Assembly: GCA_003153295.1 (NCBI GenBank)
Contig: PLXY01000008.1
Coordinates: 187,714 to 251,713, forward strand
Direction of reading: 5' to 3'
Source of the DNA: Parachlamydiales bacterium
Lineage (GTDB): Bacteria; Chlamydiota; Chlamydiia; Chlamydiales; Rhabdochlamydiaceae
Length of the DNA stretch: 64,000 bases
Position numbers and translations under genes: made by a program. Positions 44,481 to 52,722 of the stretch are shown here, in pieces. How positions within the stretch are numbered: position 1 is the stretch's first letter; every line of letters begins with the position of its first letter. A model generated the notes under the pieces. That model did no database searches. It was not told where the DNA came from and worked only from the letters and a program-made list of their open reading frames with translations.

Positions 44481-45794
44481 CTAAAAACGACCTCTAAACG
44501 GATACAAAACTATCCGGAATGGGATAGAAAATAAATACAGAGTCCATTTCAGAGATTTTGCAAAAACCTTCAAAGGAAACTCGCTTGCAACTAAAGCGCG
44601 ATTTTTCCAAACAGCCCACCATTTTTCATTGAGAAAAAGAAGACGGCACTTTTCTTTATATCTTTCAAACTGTGCAGGTAATGTTTTGGGATTTTCAGCT
44701 AGTTTTGTCTTCCAATAGTCCATGATCTCTTCACAGAGAAGAGCTGCTTCAATGAAGGCTTTATTGCCGCCCCGGTTCAAGACTCCGGTGGAACTTGCAT
44801 CGCCTGAAAGAATAACAATTTTTCCCTTATAAATAACTGCTATGACATCACTGCGCCCTATCATTAAGGGGAAAGAGACAATGCGCTCTTTTTCATAGTC
44901 TTCAGGTCCTATGTGATGGTCATTAAAATACCGAGTAATATGAGCGTGGATTTTTTTTGCTGTTTCATTTGTCTGGGCTAATTTCTCCAACTCTTTCATG
45001 GTCCAGGCATGTTCAGGAGTGCCTTTCGTTATCTCAGTTGGTTTTCCTTTGATATCAATCGTCCTTTTATCGAGCAAACTTAGATGGGTTTGTAGATCAA
45101 TAAACTTATGCAACGATACGACGATGGCTTCACCCGGCTTTTTTTTAGGCAATGTTTCAAAATCCCATCCTTCAGCGATAGTGGCTTGGATGCTGCCTTT
45201 AATGGGCTTCCGAGCCTCGAAATCTTTTGCGACAACTTTGTATTTCAATTCTAAGATATGGCCTACTGTCAGTTCTTCTACTCGTTTGGCACCGATCACC
45301 TTTTTGATCACACTCTTATCTCCATCAGACCCAATAATAATGGAGGCTCCTGTCGATGCAACGAAAGCATCATAATTTTCTTCGGTTACGCCATAAGTCT
45401 CGTCTCTGTAAACTTCCATTCCTAGCTTTTCTCTTACAAATTTAGAGAGGTCGTTTTCAATCGCAGAAGTCATGACATTGTGTTTTCGCCATAGATGTAA
45501 TTGTGCTCTTAATCCTTGCGCTTCTTTAACTTTTACGTTGGGTGTTTTTTGGATTAAACAACGGTCGATCAAATCGATGATTTTATCAACCCCATCATAA
45601 CCGATACGGATGGAATGATCGCGGGTTGTTACAGGCCGTTTATCGACAACGACGATTCTAAGATTTGTTAAAACACCTAAAGCGGAAGCAAGGGCCATTC
45701 CATTCAGGCCTCCACCAACGATGGCAATATCGTATTGACGGGGTGTATTCAGTTTCACATCGTATTGATCAGATGCTTTCAATCCCATTGTCAT
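44481..45794 (-). CDS. FAD-dependent monooxygenase-like protein
   Basis: The 437-residue product has an N-terminal Rossmann dinucleotide site YDIAIVGGGLNGMALASALG (residues about 20-39). In place of the usual GD motif is ILSGDASSTGVLNRGGNKAF near residue 330, where FAD ribityl contacts are made. This is the plan of p-hydroxybenzoate-hydroxylase-type monooxygenases and geranylgeranyl reductase-like proteins. The middle (residues 170-290) is not typical of any group I know. A hydrophobic C-terminal stretch (WTLYLFSIPFRIVLYPF) could anchor it to the membrane. It lies alone, 140 bases from the autotransporter. A link to the nearby polyketide cassette is only a guess. Confidence 0.66.
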   Translation of the reverse strand: MTMGLKASDQYDVKLNTPRQYDIAIVGGGLNGMALASALGVLTNLRIVVVDKRPVTTRDHSIRIGYDGVDKIIDLIDRCLIQKTPNVKVKEAQGLRAQLHLWRKHNVMTSAIENDLSKFVREKLGMEVYRDETYGVTEENYDAFVASTGASIIIGSDGDKSVIKKVIGAKRVEELTVGHILELKYKVVAKDFEARKPIKGSIQATIAEGWDFETLPKKKPGEAIVVSLHKFIDLQTHLSLLDKRTIDIKGKPTEITKGTPEHAWTMKELEKLAQTNETAKKIHAHITRYFNDHHIGPEDYEKERIVSFPLMIGRSDVIAVIYKGKIVILSGDASSTGVLNRGGNKAFIEAALLCEEIMDYWKTKLAENPKTLPAQFERYKEKCRLLFLNEKWWAVWKNRALVASEFPLKVFAKSLKWTLYLFSIPFRIVLYPFRGRF

Positions 45795-45937
45795 GAAAAA
45801 GCCTCATTAAATAATTAAATTACGAATATTATAATCAAATTAATATTAAAATTCAACAAACAAAACTAAAAATTAAAATAAAAAATACTGAGAAAAATCG
45901 ATAGGATATCAACCTATTTTCCTATAAAATCTCTCTA

Positions 45938-47251
45938 ATGAAACCACAATTACATCAAGAAATTACTTTATCGATCAAGCGGCTGGGCATCCATGGAGAG
46001 GGGATAGGGGATTATAATGGCTTTACCGTCTTTGTCGATGGGGCCTTACCTGGAGAGACTGTCACTGCAGTTATCAATGAGGTCCGAAAGAACTTTGCCC
46101 GGGCCACGGTTGTTTCTTATGCGCAAACGTCTCCTCATCGAGTGACACCTCCTTGCCCTGTCTTTGGACGGTGCGGCGGCTGCCAGCTCATGCACTTGGA
46201 CTATCCTCAGCAGCTAGAAACAAAGCGGCAGAGAGTTGTGGATACTTTAGAACGGATTGGCAAAATCTTCAATGTCCCTGTTTCTGCCTGCGTCCCATCA
46301 CCCAACCCTTTGGCCTATCGGAACAAGATTCAACTTCCAGTGATGATGGATCCCATGAGAATGGGCCTTTATGCCTTCAATTCGCACGATATTGTCGAGA
46401 TTGAAAAGTGTTATATTCATTGTTCTTTAGGAGAGCAGGTCTTTGCTAAGGTCAAACAGATTTTAAAAAATGATCCCCATCCTTCTTTACGGTTTGTTGT
46501 AATTAAAACGGGTGTCAATACCAACCAGGTGCTGGTGATCTTAGTGACTGAAGGGGAAGGATCTTTGACGCTCCCATCAATGGCTGAGAAAATCATGGAA
46601 TCAGCGCCTGAAATCAAAGGCGTGGTACAAAATATTCATACTGCTAGCGGAAATGTCGTTTTAAGTAAGACGTTTCGGACGCTGGCCGGACATTCCTCGA
46701 TTGTCGATAAGATCTGCGGTCTTCACTTCAAAGTCTCTCCGGCTTCTTTTTTTCAAGTCAATCCTGCCCAAGCGGAAAACTTGTATCAAAAAGCGTTAGA
46801 ATTTTGTGAGTTAAAAGGGGATGAGACCGTCTTAGATGCCTATTGTGGAGTCGGAACTCTCTCGCTCATTCTTGCATCCCATGCTAAACAAGTCATTGGG
46901 GTCGAATGCGTCTCGGATGCGATTTTAGATGCTCAGGACAATGCCAAGCGCAATCAGATTAAAAATACGGTGTTTCACGCTGCAAAAGTAGAAGATTTTA
47001 TTGGCACATTATCAGCAATTGATGTGGCCGTCCTCAACCCGCCCCGAAAAGGATGCGAGCCTCTATTTTTAGAAAAGTTAGTTCTTTTGAAACCTCGGTG
47101 CATTGTCTATATTTCCTGCGACCCTGCAACTCTAGCGCGCGATCTGGCAATCCTGCAAGAGAAAGGATATTCGGTTAATACAGTCCAGCCCTTTGACATG
47201 TTTCCTCAAACAGTCCATGTCGAATCGATAGCTCAACTAACTAGAAGATAA
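45938..47251 (+). CDS. rlmD: 23S rRNA (uracil-5)-methyltransferase RlmD-type
   Basis: This SAM-dependent enzyme makes 5-methyluridine in RNA. The 437-residue product has an N-terminal TRAM domain (KRLGIHGEGIGDYNGFTVFV). A 4Fe-4S cysteine set follows, CPVFGRCGGC near residues 72-81 with a fourth Cys in EIEKCYIHC. The SAM site DAYCGVGTLSLILA lies near 302-315 and NPPRKGCEP near 368-376. The catalytic Cys is in YISCDPATLARDL near 392-404. The iron-sulphur motif favours RlmD over TrmA; gram-positive-type RlmCD remains possible. A bidirectional terminator follows. Confidence 0.9.
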   Translation: MKPQLHQEITLSIKRLGIHGEGIGDYNGFTVFVDGALPGETVTAVINEVRKNFARATVVSYAQTSPHRVTPPCPVFGRCGGCQLMHLDYPQQLETKRQRVVDTLERIGKIFNVPVSACVPSPNPLAYRNKIQLPVMMDPMRMGLYAFNSHDIVEIEKCYIHCSLGEQVFAKVKQILKNDPHPSLRFVVIKTGVNTNQVLVILVTEGEGSLTLPSMAEKIMESAPEIKGVVQNIHTASGNVVLSKTFRTLAGHSSIVDKICGLHFKVSPASFFQVNPAQAENLYQKALEFCELKGDETVLDAYCGVGTLSLILASHAKQVIGVECVSDAILDAQDNAKRNQIKNTVFHAAKVEDFIGTLSAIDVAVLNPPRKGCEPLFLEKLVLLKPRCIVYISCDPATLARDLAILQEKGYSVNTVQPFDMFPQTVHVESIAQLTRR

Positions 47252-47257
47252 AAAGAA

Positions 47258-47298
47258 CTCCGAAAAAACCCAGTTTTTTACGACTGGGCCTTTCGGAG
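47258..47298. terminator. Bidirectional terminator between rlmD and the beta-helix gene
   Basis: CTCCGAAA and CCCAGT on the left pair with ACTGGG and TTTCGGAG on the right around a T-rich loop, forming one long hairpin. It lies 7 bases after rlmD and 13 bases after the opposite stop, with A/T tracts on both sides. Confidence 0.85.
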
Positions 47299-47310
47299 CT
47301 TGTTTGAAAA

Positions 47311-48639
47311 TCAAGGACCTTGATCTACTTGAACAATTGAAATGCTAGCTCCAGCTGAAATGACTTCTGTCGTTCCACTGGATGAACTTTGAACAATCTT
47401 AATAATATGCGAGCTACCAGCTGATAGCGGCACGATTTGCTGGATGCTATAAGTCGATCCTGCACTTGTTAATACAGGAGTAGCAGGGCCTACATTGACT
47501 CCATCAACATTCAAGCTGAGTTGTCCTGTCGACGCTGCATTGACGTATCCGACAAAGTTTACAGAATAAAATTCTGTGAACGGAGCGTTGGTTAAATTCA
47601 CTGTAAAAGTATCTCCAGCTGTCTGAGTGACATTAGAAGACGTCGAGTGAACTTGGTTAGTTGTTGGATTAAAAGTCACTGATTGACCGGCTGTTACCAA
47701 TGTTTGAGCTGCAGTAGAAAAGCTATAGACTTCTCCTCTGGGGCCAGGATTGCATGCAGCGCCAATGAAAGTTAACGTCGCTCCATTTGAGAAATTTGTT
47801 GGACCGGCAATGCTTCCACATGTAGAAGTTACAGTTGTGGAAGGACCGCTAGCAGTTAAAGCTCCTGCCACTGCAAAATTATAAAGAGTTACATTTATGG
47901 GTTGATCAGTGGGATTTACTTGAGTCGCACTCAAAGTACCATCAGTTCCGCCAGAATAGACAATTAAGATCGTCTGTACGGTGGGTGATGAAGTCAGCGC
48001 AATCGTATTTGCATTCGTAAACTCAACATCTCCTAAAAGTAGAGTACAGCCATTTTGGTTAATTCCCCCGAATACCAAGCTATTTTGAATATCAACTTGG
48101 TTGAGTAGATTGACGCTGTATCCTGTGAAAGTTATAGGACCTGCAAATCTATTGTTATAGAAATACAGCTTTCCGGCTTGGCTGCTTTGAGTTTGGAAGT
48201 TAAAGTTATAAGTTCCCTGCATGGTCAAGTCTTCCATACCGGATCTGTTATCATTCGCGTTATTCCACGAAGCATCGTTGAGGTCGACCGTTCCGAATAA
48301 ACGGGTTCCCACGACACTATATCCAACAACTTCAACGTTTGCTTTTAAGGAAAACGAGTCGGAATAGTCACCAGGTCCAACTTTGAGGACATATCTTTTA
48401 GATGGAGAGCTATCGGTAATAGTCGCCATAGCGTGGCTTATCGTGAGATAAGGATAAATGATTGTTCCATTCCCTGCTGTATCATCACCGCCTTTATCTA
48501 CATATACAACCTGAGCAGCCGCGGGTAAGCTTCCAAAGATTGAAGGTTTTTTTTGCTCGATGGGTGCAGTTGAAGGAGTAGTGGCCATCAAAACTGAGGA
48601 ACAAATACTAGTCATAAGTAACAACTTAAATACGTTCAT
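47311..48639 (-). CDS. Secreted beta-helix protein with C1q/BclA-like C-terminal domain
   Basis: The 442-residue protein starts with a signal peptide (KLLLMTSICSSVLMATTP). Residues about 45-300 read as a right-handed beta-helix of the pectate-lyase type (YVDKGGDDTAGNGTIIYPYL with VGPGDYSDSFSL after it). The last 130 residues look like the trimeric jelly-roll head of bacterial collagen-like and exosporium proteins (TVNLTNAPFTEFYSVNFVGY and LTSAGSTYSIQQIVPL). It has no cell-wall or autotransporter anchor. An external structural or adhesive role is likely but inferred. It shares a terminator with rlmD. Confidence 0.66.
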   Translation of the reverse strand: MNVFKLLLMTSICSSVLMATTPSTAPIEQKKPSIFGSLPAAAQVVYVDKGGDDTAGNGTIIYPYLTISHAMATITDSSPSKRYVLKVGPGDYSDSFSLKANVEVVGYSVVGTRLFGTVDLNDASWNNANDNRSGMEDLTMQGTYNFNFQTQSSQAGKLYFYNNRFAGPITFTGYSVNLLNQVDIQNSLVFGGINQNGCTLLLGDVEFTNANTIALTSSPTVQTILIVYSGGTDGTLSATQVNPTDQPINVTLYNFAVAGALTASGPSTTVTSTCGSIAGPTNFSNGATLTFIGAACNPGPRGEVYSFSTAAQTLVTAGQSVTFNPTTNQVHSTSSNVTQTAGDTFTVNLTNAPFTEFYSVNFVGYVNAASTGQLSLNVDGVNVGPATPVLTSAGSTYSIQQIVPLSAGSSHIIKIVQSSSSGTTEVISAGASISIVQVDQGP

Positions 48640-48831
48640 AAATTACCTTGTTTAATTTTGTTTCAAATAATTGCATATCAATGATTTCTCTATGTTTTAG
48701 ATCTCTTTAATAGGGTGCCCTCCTTACATTTTTTGGTTTTAAAAAAAATTAGTATGAGGATTCTGCAGTTTTTCTTAAATTTATTTTTTTAAATAAGAAT
48801 TTTTTTTTGAAAAAAGTTCAGGAATACCCGT

Positions 48832-49641
48832 TTAGGCCAGCATCATGAAAATGCCGATCCCGATGAGGCAGATGGAAAAATACTTTTTAAGCTTATCTGC
48901 TGCCATTCGATGCGTTAGATGGGCACCGGACGGAGCCGTCAAAAATGTCGTCACAGCCAAAATCACAAAAGCCGGGATGTAAATAAATCCAATGGTATAT
49001 TCATAGGTTGTCTCACCAAGCCCAAAGATTAAATACGATACCGCACCACCCAGAGAAATAATAAACCCCGTCGCTGCGGAACATCCAACAGCACTTCGCA
49101 TGGTCATTTTAAAAGCTACGAAGATAGGCACCATCATGGTTCCTCCGCCAATTCCCAGCATATTTGAGATGGAGCTAACAGCAAAACCTGCAAAATTTAA
49201 GATCTTTTTTCCAGGAGAAATTTGGGCTTCAACTTCTGGAAGCGCACGATAACGATAGATATAAATCCCTAAGATAACAGCGAAAATCCCGAAAATTATT
49301 TTTAAAAGGGATGTGGATGAGAGATAGCTCACAAAAGCTCCGGCAATACAGCCTAAGATAAGACCGGGAAGCATCGTCTTCACAATTTTCCAATCAACGG
49401 CATGCTCTTGGTGATGGGTGTAGGTGGCTGAGATGGAATTGAAGACCATGGCGGCTAGCGAAGTACCCATGGCCAATTGCATAATATGGACCGTAGGAAA
49501 TTTCATGAGAGTAAACACCAAAAGAAGACAGGGAACTGTTACAATGCCTCCGCTCATGCCCAGGAGACCGGCTAAAAACCCCGCACCTATACCAATGAAA
49601 GCATAAGCAAAAAGAGAAACAATAAACATAGATCTTCTCAT
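48832..49641 (-). CDS. TauE/SafE family permease
   Basis: The 269-residue protein has eight predicted membrane helices arranged as two repeats. The conserved first loop is AGFLAGLLGMSGGIVTVPCL (residues about 20-39) and its counterpart is ISNMLGIGGGTMMVPIFVAF (about 157-176). The family exports or imports small sulphur-containing or organic anions. The substrate is not known. It starts MRRSMFIVSLF. Between it and the beta-helix gene lie about 190 AT-rich bases without another gene. Confidence 0.9.
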   Translation of the reverse strand: MRRSMFIVSLFAYAFIGIGAGFLAGLLGMSGGIVTVPCLLLVFTLMKFPTVHIMQLAMGTSLAAMVFNSISATYTHHQEHAVDWKIVKTMLPGLILGCIAGAFVSYLSSTSLLKIIFGIFAVILGIYIYRYRALPEVEAQISPGKKILNFAGFAVSSISNMLGIGGGTMMVPIFVAFKMTMRSAVGCSAATGFIISLGGAVSYLIFGLGETTYEYTIGFIYIPAFVILAVTTFLTAPSGAHLTHRMAADKLKKYFSICLIGIGIFMMLA

Positions 49642-49751
49642 ACTGCAAAGAGTGGAAAAGATGCAAGGTTAACGGACAACTCTATAGTCTACTTTCATAT
49701 TGTTTTTAATGATTTTTTCATTCATTATTAATGTAATAATTGGAGAGTATT

Positions 49752-50036
49752 ATGGCAGCAAGATTAATTCTAGGAGCTTTTAACACTGCTATTAAATCTG
49801 AGAGGGGACAGGCCTCTAGATCTTATTCAAAGAGCCCCGATTTAACAGCCCTTGTTCCAAAGTCGCTGAAAAAACAAACAAAAATTGAAAAAAAGAACGC
49901 TTGGGAAGAAAGAAAAGTGGAGGTGGTTATTGATGAAAAAAAAATCCCGACACCTCAAGAAATACAAGAAAATCCCCATCTTCTAAAAGAGCTTAAGCGG
50001 TTTTACAAAGACCCTATCAAATATTCAGATTGTTAA
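49752..50036 (+). CDS. Small basic protein of unknown function
   Basis: The ATG at 49752, preceded by GGAGAG, gives 94 residues. The N-terminal 20 residues are moderately hydrophobic and the rest is Lys/Glu-rich with KKQTKIEKKNAWEERK. The end (EIQENPHLLKELKRFYKDP) is helical. Its last 20 bases overlap the opposite tandem PemK-like gene, so the two mRNAs are antisense at their 3' ends. I found no known antitoxin motif, although a small charged protein beside a PemK-like protein is suggestive. Confidence 0.5.
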   Translation: MAARLILGAFNTAIKSERGQASRSYSKSPDLTALVPKSLKKQTKIEKKNAWEERKVEVVIDEKKIPTPQEIQENPHLLKELKRFYKDPIKYSDC

Positions 50037-50829
50037 GGTTCATGACTGAAAAAACCGTCCGTGTGATATTTAACATCTCTAATTCTGAAACAGTTCCTAT
50101 TTTTTTAGTCACATACTCTTTATCTATCGACTGAATGTGATGGCCATCGACATGGATGGGCTTATGTCGATCGGTGATCAAGACTTTATAGGGACCAGAC
50201 TTGGTTCTTTCAAAAATAAAAGCGATCATTAAAACAGGGGAGAAAATATTGCCGATATCATTCGAGACGACAACTCCTTGAGAAAGCTTTCCATCTTTCT
50301 TGATCTGAACGATATCTCCTCTCTTGAAGACAGGTGTTTTTTTGCAATCTCTTAAAACGGGATGTAAAGCAATGGCAGCTCCGGCTTTTATTTTCTCCAG
50401 TTCGTTAGATAAAAGCCTGCCCAGCTTCAGTGATCTTTTTAACAGATCGGTTGTTGATGTAAACAATTGGCTATTGAGGACGACAGATTTTTTTTGCAAA
50501 CCATTGGTAATATTAGGATTTAGGACTGTCTCATGTTTGTAGATTCTTTCACCAACCTTTATCCCGCTTATAGGCGCCAGAATAAGACTTTCGCTATGAG
50601 CAATGGCTTCTTGCGAAGATAGGACGACATTGAGCCTCTGACCTTTCTTTTGCTGGATAACATGCTTTCCTTCAAAAGGGTTGACAATTCCTTTCAGAAT
50701 ATCTCCCTGAGAAAACTGACTATAAGGTCTTTGACAAGAGCGTTGACGAGAAGGGCGATAGTCATTCATAGAACAAGATCGCGATAGGGGACGGGGAGTA
50801 TTCAGTGTCGGGCTAACTTGTAATCTCAT
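50017..50829 (-). CDS. Tandem PemK/MazF-like protein
   Basis: The 270-residue protein appears to hold two copies of the PemK/MazF endoribonuclease-toxin fold in one chain. The first, residues about 40-155, reads SQGDILKGIVNPFEGK, RLNVVLSSQE, LILAPISG, KKSVVLNSQLFTS and KLGRLLSNELEKIKAG. The second, residues about 165-265, reads FKRGDIVQIKKDGKLSQGVV, SPVLMIAFIFER, KPIHVDGHHIQSIDKEYV and KIGTVSELEMLNI. Single-domain MazF is about 110 residues. The first 35 residues are Arg/Ser-rich. No MazE-type antitoxin lies beside it on the same strand; a small convergent gene overlaps its end. The catalytic competence of each half is unknown. Confidence 0.7.
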   Translation of the reverse strand: MRLQVSPTLNTPRPLSRSCSMNDYRPSRQRSCQRPYSQFSQGDILKGIVNPFEGKHVIQQKKGQRLNVVLSSQEAIAHSESLILAPISGIKVGERIYKHETVLNPNITNGLQKKSVVLNSQLFTSTTDLLKRSLKLGRLLSNELEKIKAGAAIALHPVLRDCKKTPVFKRGDIVQIKKDGKLSQGVVVSNDIGNIFSPVLMIAFIFERTKSGPYKVLITDRHKPIHVDGHHIQSIDKEYVTKKIGTVSELEMLNITRTVFSVMNLNNLNI

Positions 50830-50924
50830 AATTTCTCACAAAATATTTATAATATTATAACATTTCAAAGTGGTTATATGAAATATAGTTTTGATTTTAA
50901 ATAGTATAGAATAAAGATTTTAAT

Positions 50925-51710
50925 TTAATGAGATAATCGCATAGGTCCGGAACTCCGGATCAATGAGTAATGGCGTGGTTTTGCAAACTCTTGGATGGCT
51001 TCTTTAACTTGGGATTTATTTAAATATCCCGTTGAGTAATGAGACCCGAGATAATCACTCATTTTATCTTCTATTTGGACTTTTGTTTTTGTCCCTGCTC
51101 GTTGATCGAAGAGGGCGTGGGCAATATATGCGATCATATCGTTGTCATTGACAAAGTTTACCACGCGATTAGCGAAACTATCCGGAATATTGACTATTCC
51201 ACCAATAGCCACAACATTGATCCGCTGTTTATAACCATCTAGTTTTTTGAGGGCGCGGTGTCCAATATCGGCTCCTTGGCTATGAAAAATCATGGTAATA
51301 TGATGCAGGGGATGAGCCTCTAAATAAGCTTTAACCTTATCTGCAAGGATTTGAGCAGATGCATCTTTTTGTTTTTCTATCTCAGACCAACCGACAGCCC
51401 CGGAAATCAAAGTTGCAATGCTAGTGCATCCAACCGCCCGTGTAATCCATTTATTATGCACTTTGCTTGCCAGCGATCCTACAGCATAGCCCGCTCCCAA
51501 GATGCCCAAACTCACTTTCGAGGTGATGAGAAGCGCTTTATGTAACGTCGTCGTATTGTTATAATGAAGCTCAACTTCAACTCCTGTCAAATCCGCGATC
51601 GCTTTTGCATGGGCCTCAGCATCTTCTTTTAAAGTGCCCATCCCATTGCAATATAAGATCTTTCCAGGAACTAAGAAAAACTCAGAAATAGCGCTCGTAT
51701 TGTCTATCAT
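50925..51710 (-). CDS. Chlamydial alpha/beta-hydrolase-like protein with membrane segment
   Basis: The 261-residue product has a lipase-like nucleophile elbow, TMIFHSQGADIGHRAL near residues 140-155, where the usual first Gly of GxSxG is Phe. INVVAIGGIVNIPD (near 164-177) and VVNFVNDNDMIAYIAH (near 183-198) could carry the other triad residues. A hydrophobic hairpin lies at about residues 60-105 (LLITSKVSLGILGAGYAVGS). The opening KILYCNGMGTLKEDAEAHA recalls the uncharacterised DUF687 family of Chlamydia, from memory only. It may be a membrane-linked lipase or esterase effector. It stands 95 bases upstream of the PemK-like gene on the same strand. Confidence 0.58.
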   Translation of the reverse strand: MIDNTSAISEFFLVPGKILYCNGMGTLKEDAEAHAKAIADLTGVEVELHYNNTTTLHKALLITSKVSLGILGAGYAVGSLASKVHNKWITRAVGCTSIATLISGAVGWSEIEKQKDASAQILADKVKAYLEAHPLHHITMIFHSQGADIGHRALKKLDGYKQRINVVAIGGIVNIPDSFANRVVNFVNDNDMIAYIAHALFDQRAGTKTKVQIEDKMSDYLGSHYSTGYLNKSQVKEAIQEFAKPRHYSLIRSSGPMRLSH

Positions 51711-51837
51711 TGCGACCTCAAGAGATTATCGACAAAAGATTATCGATAAGTATACTACTAAAATTCTCAAAAATTCACAGCTCAATTAATAAAAAAGGTT
51801 GATAGAAGTTCTCTCGTAAGGTAAGAAAAGGTTATTC

Positions 51838-52722
51838 ATGATCGACCCCAAGACTAAAAAATTTTATCAGACGTTGTTAGCGCAAGCGCCCAAGGGAGAT
51901 TTGTCGATTGCGCAAGTCCGCATAGGCTTAGAAAAGTTAATGGCCGACTTCCCTGCGGCAGCGGATGTTCATTTTGCCCCTTTAAGCATAGGCAAACTCT
52001 CAGCTGCCTGGGTTCATGCCCCTGGGTGCTCCCGCGACCGGGTTATTCTTTTTTTCCACGGGGGAGGCTATATCTCTGGATCTTTTCATTCTCATCAAGA
52101 CCTCATTGGCCGTCTTGCCAAAGCGACGGGCTGTGATATATTAGCTGTCGACTATCGGCTTGCCCCGGAACATCCTTTTCCTGCAGCCTTGGAAGATGCT
52201 CTTCTATCTTACGACTACTTACGGAAGCAGAAAATTTCCCCTGCAAACATCTTTGTTGCCGGTACATCTGCCGGCGGGGGACTAGCCTTAAGCCTTCTGC
52301 TCAAGCTTTTAGATCGTAGAGAAGTTTTACCTCGAGGGGCCATTTGCATCTGTCCCTGGGTCGATCTTGCATTAACAGGTAAAACGCTGAAGAGCAATGA
52401 AGGAAAAGATCTTATCCACGAAAAAAACATCAAACGCGCAGCCTCTGTTTATTTAGCGGGGCACAACCCTAAAGATCCTCTAGCTTCTCCTTTGTATGGA
52501 AATCTTGAAGGCCTGCCGCCTTTATTAATCCATACAGGGATGCGAGAGGTATTTTTAGATGAAATTGAACAGTTTGCTAAAAAAGCAAAAGAAAGCGGTG
52601 TTAAAGTTGAACTGCAAAAGTTTGAAGAAATGATCCATACATGGCATCTTTTTGCAGCCATGGTCCCTGAAGGACAAAAGGCGTTAGAAAAGATCGGAGA
52701 ATTTGTCCGATCTTTTAAATGA
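51838..52722 (+). CDS. HSL-family alpha/beta hydrolase (esterase/lipase)
   Basis: The 294-residue protein is a hormone-sensitive-lipase-type esterase: oxyanion motif FFHGGGYISGS near residues 73-83, nucleophile in AGTSAGGGLALSL near 140-152, acid in HTGMREVFLDE and His in MIHTWHLF near 273. The family hydrolyses short- to medium-chain esters in the cytoplasm. Its stop shares the palindrome TGATCA with the stop of the convergent downstream gene, leaving no room for a terminator. Confidence 0.9.
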   Translation: MIDPKTKKFYQTLLAQAPKGDLSIAQVRIGLEKLMADFPAAADVHFAPLSIGKLSAAWVHAPGCSRDRVILFFHGGGYISGSFHSHQDLIGRLAKATGCDILAVDYRLAPEHPFPAALEDALLSYDYLRKQKISPANIFVAGTSAGGGLALSLLLKLLDRREVLPRGAICICPWVDLALTGKTLKSNEGKDLIHEKNIKRAASVYLAGHNPKDPLASPLYGNLEGLPPLLIHTGMREVFLDEIEQFAKKAKESGVKVELQKFEEMIHTWHLFAAMVPEGQKALEKIGEFVRSFK

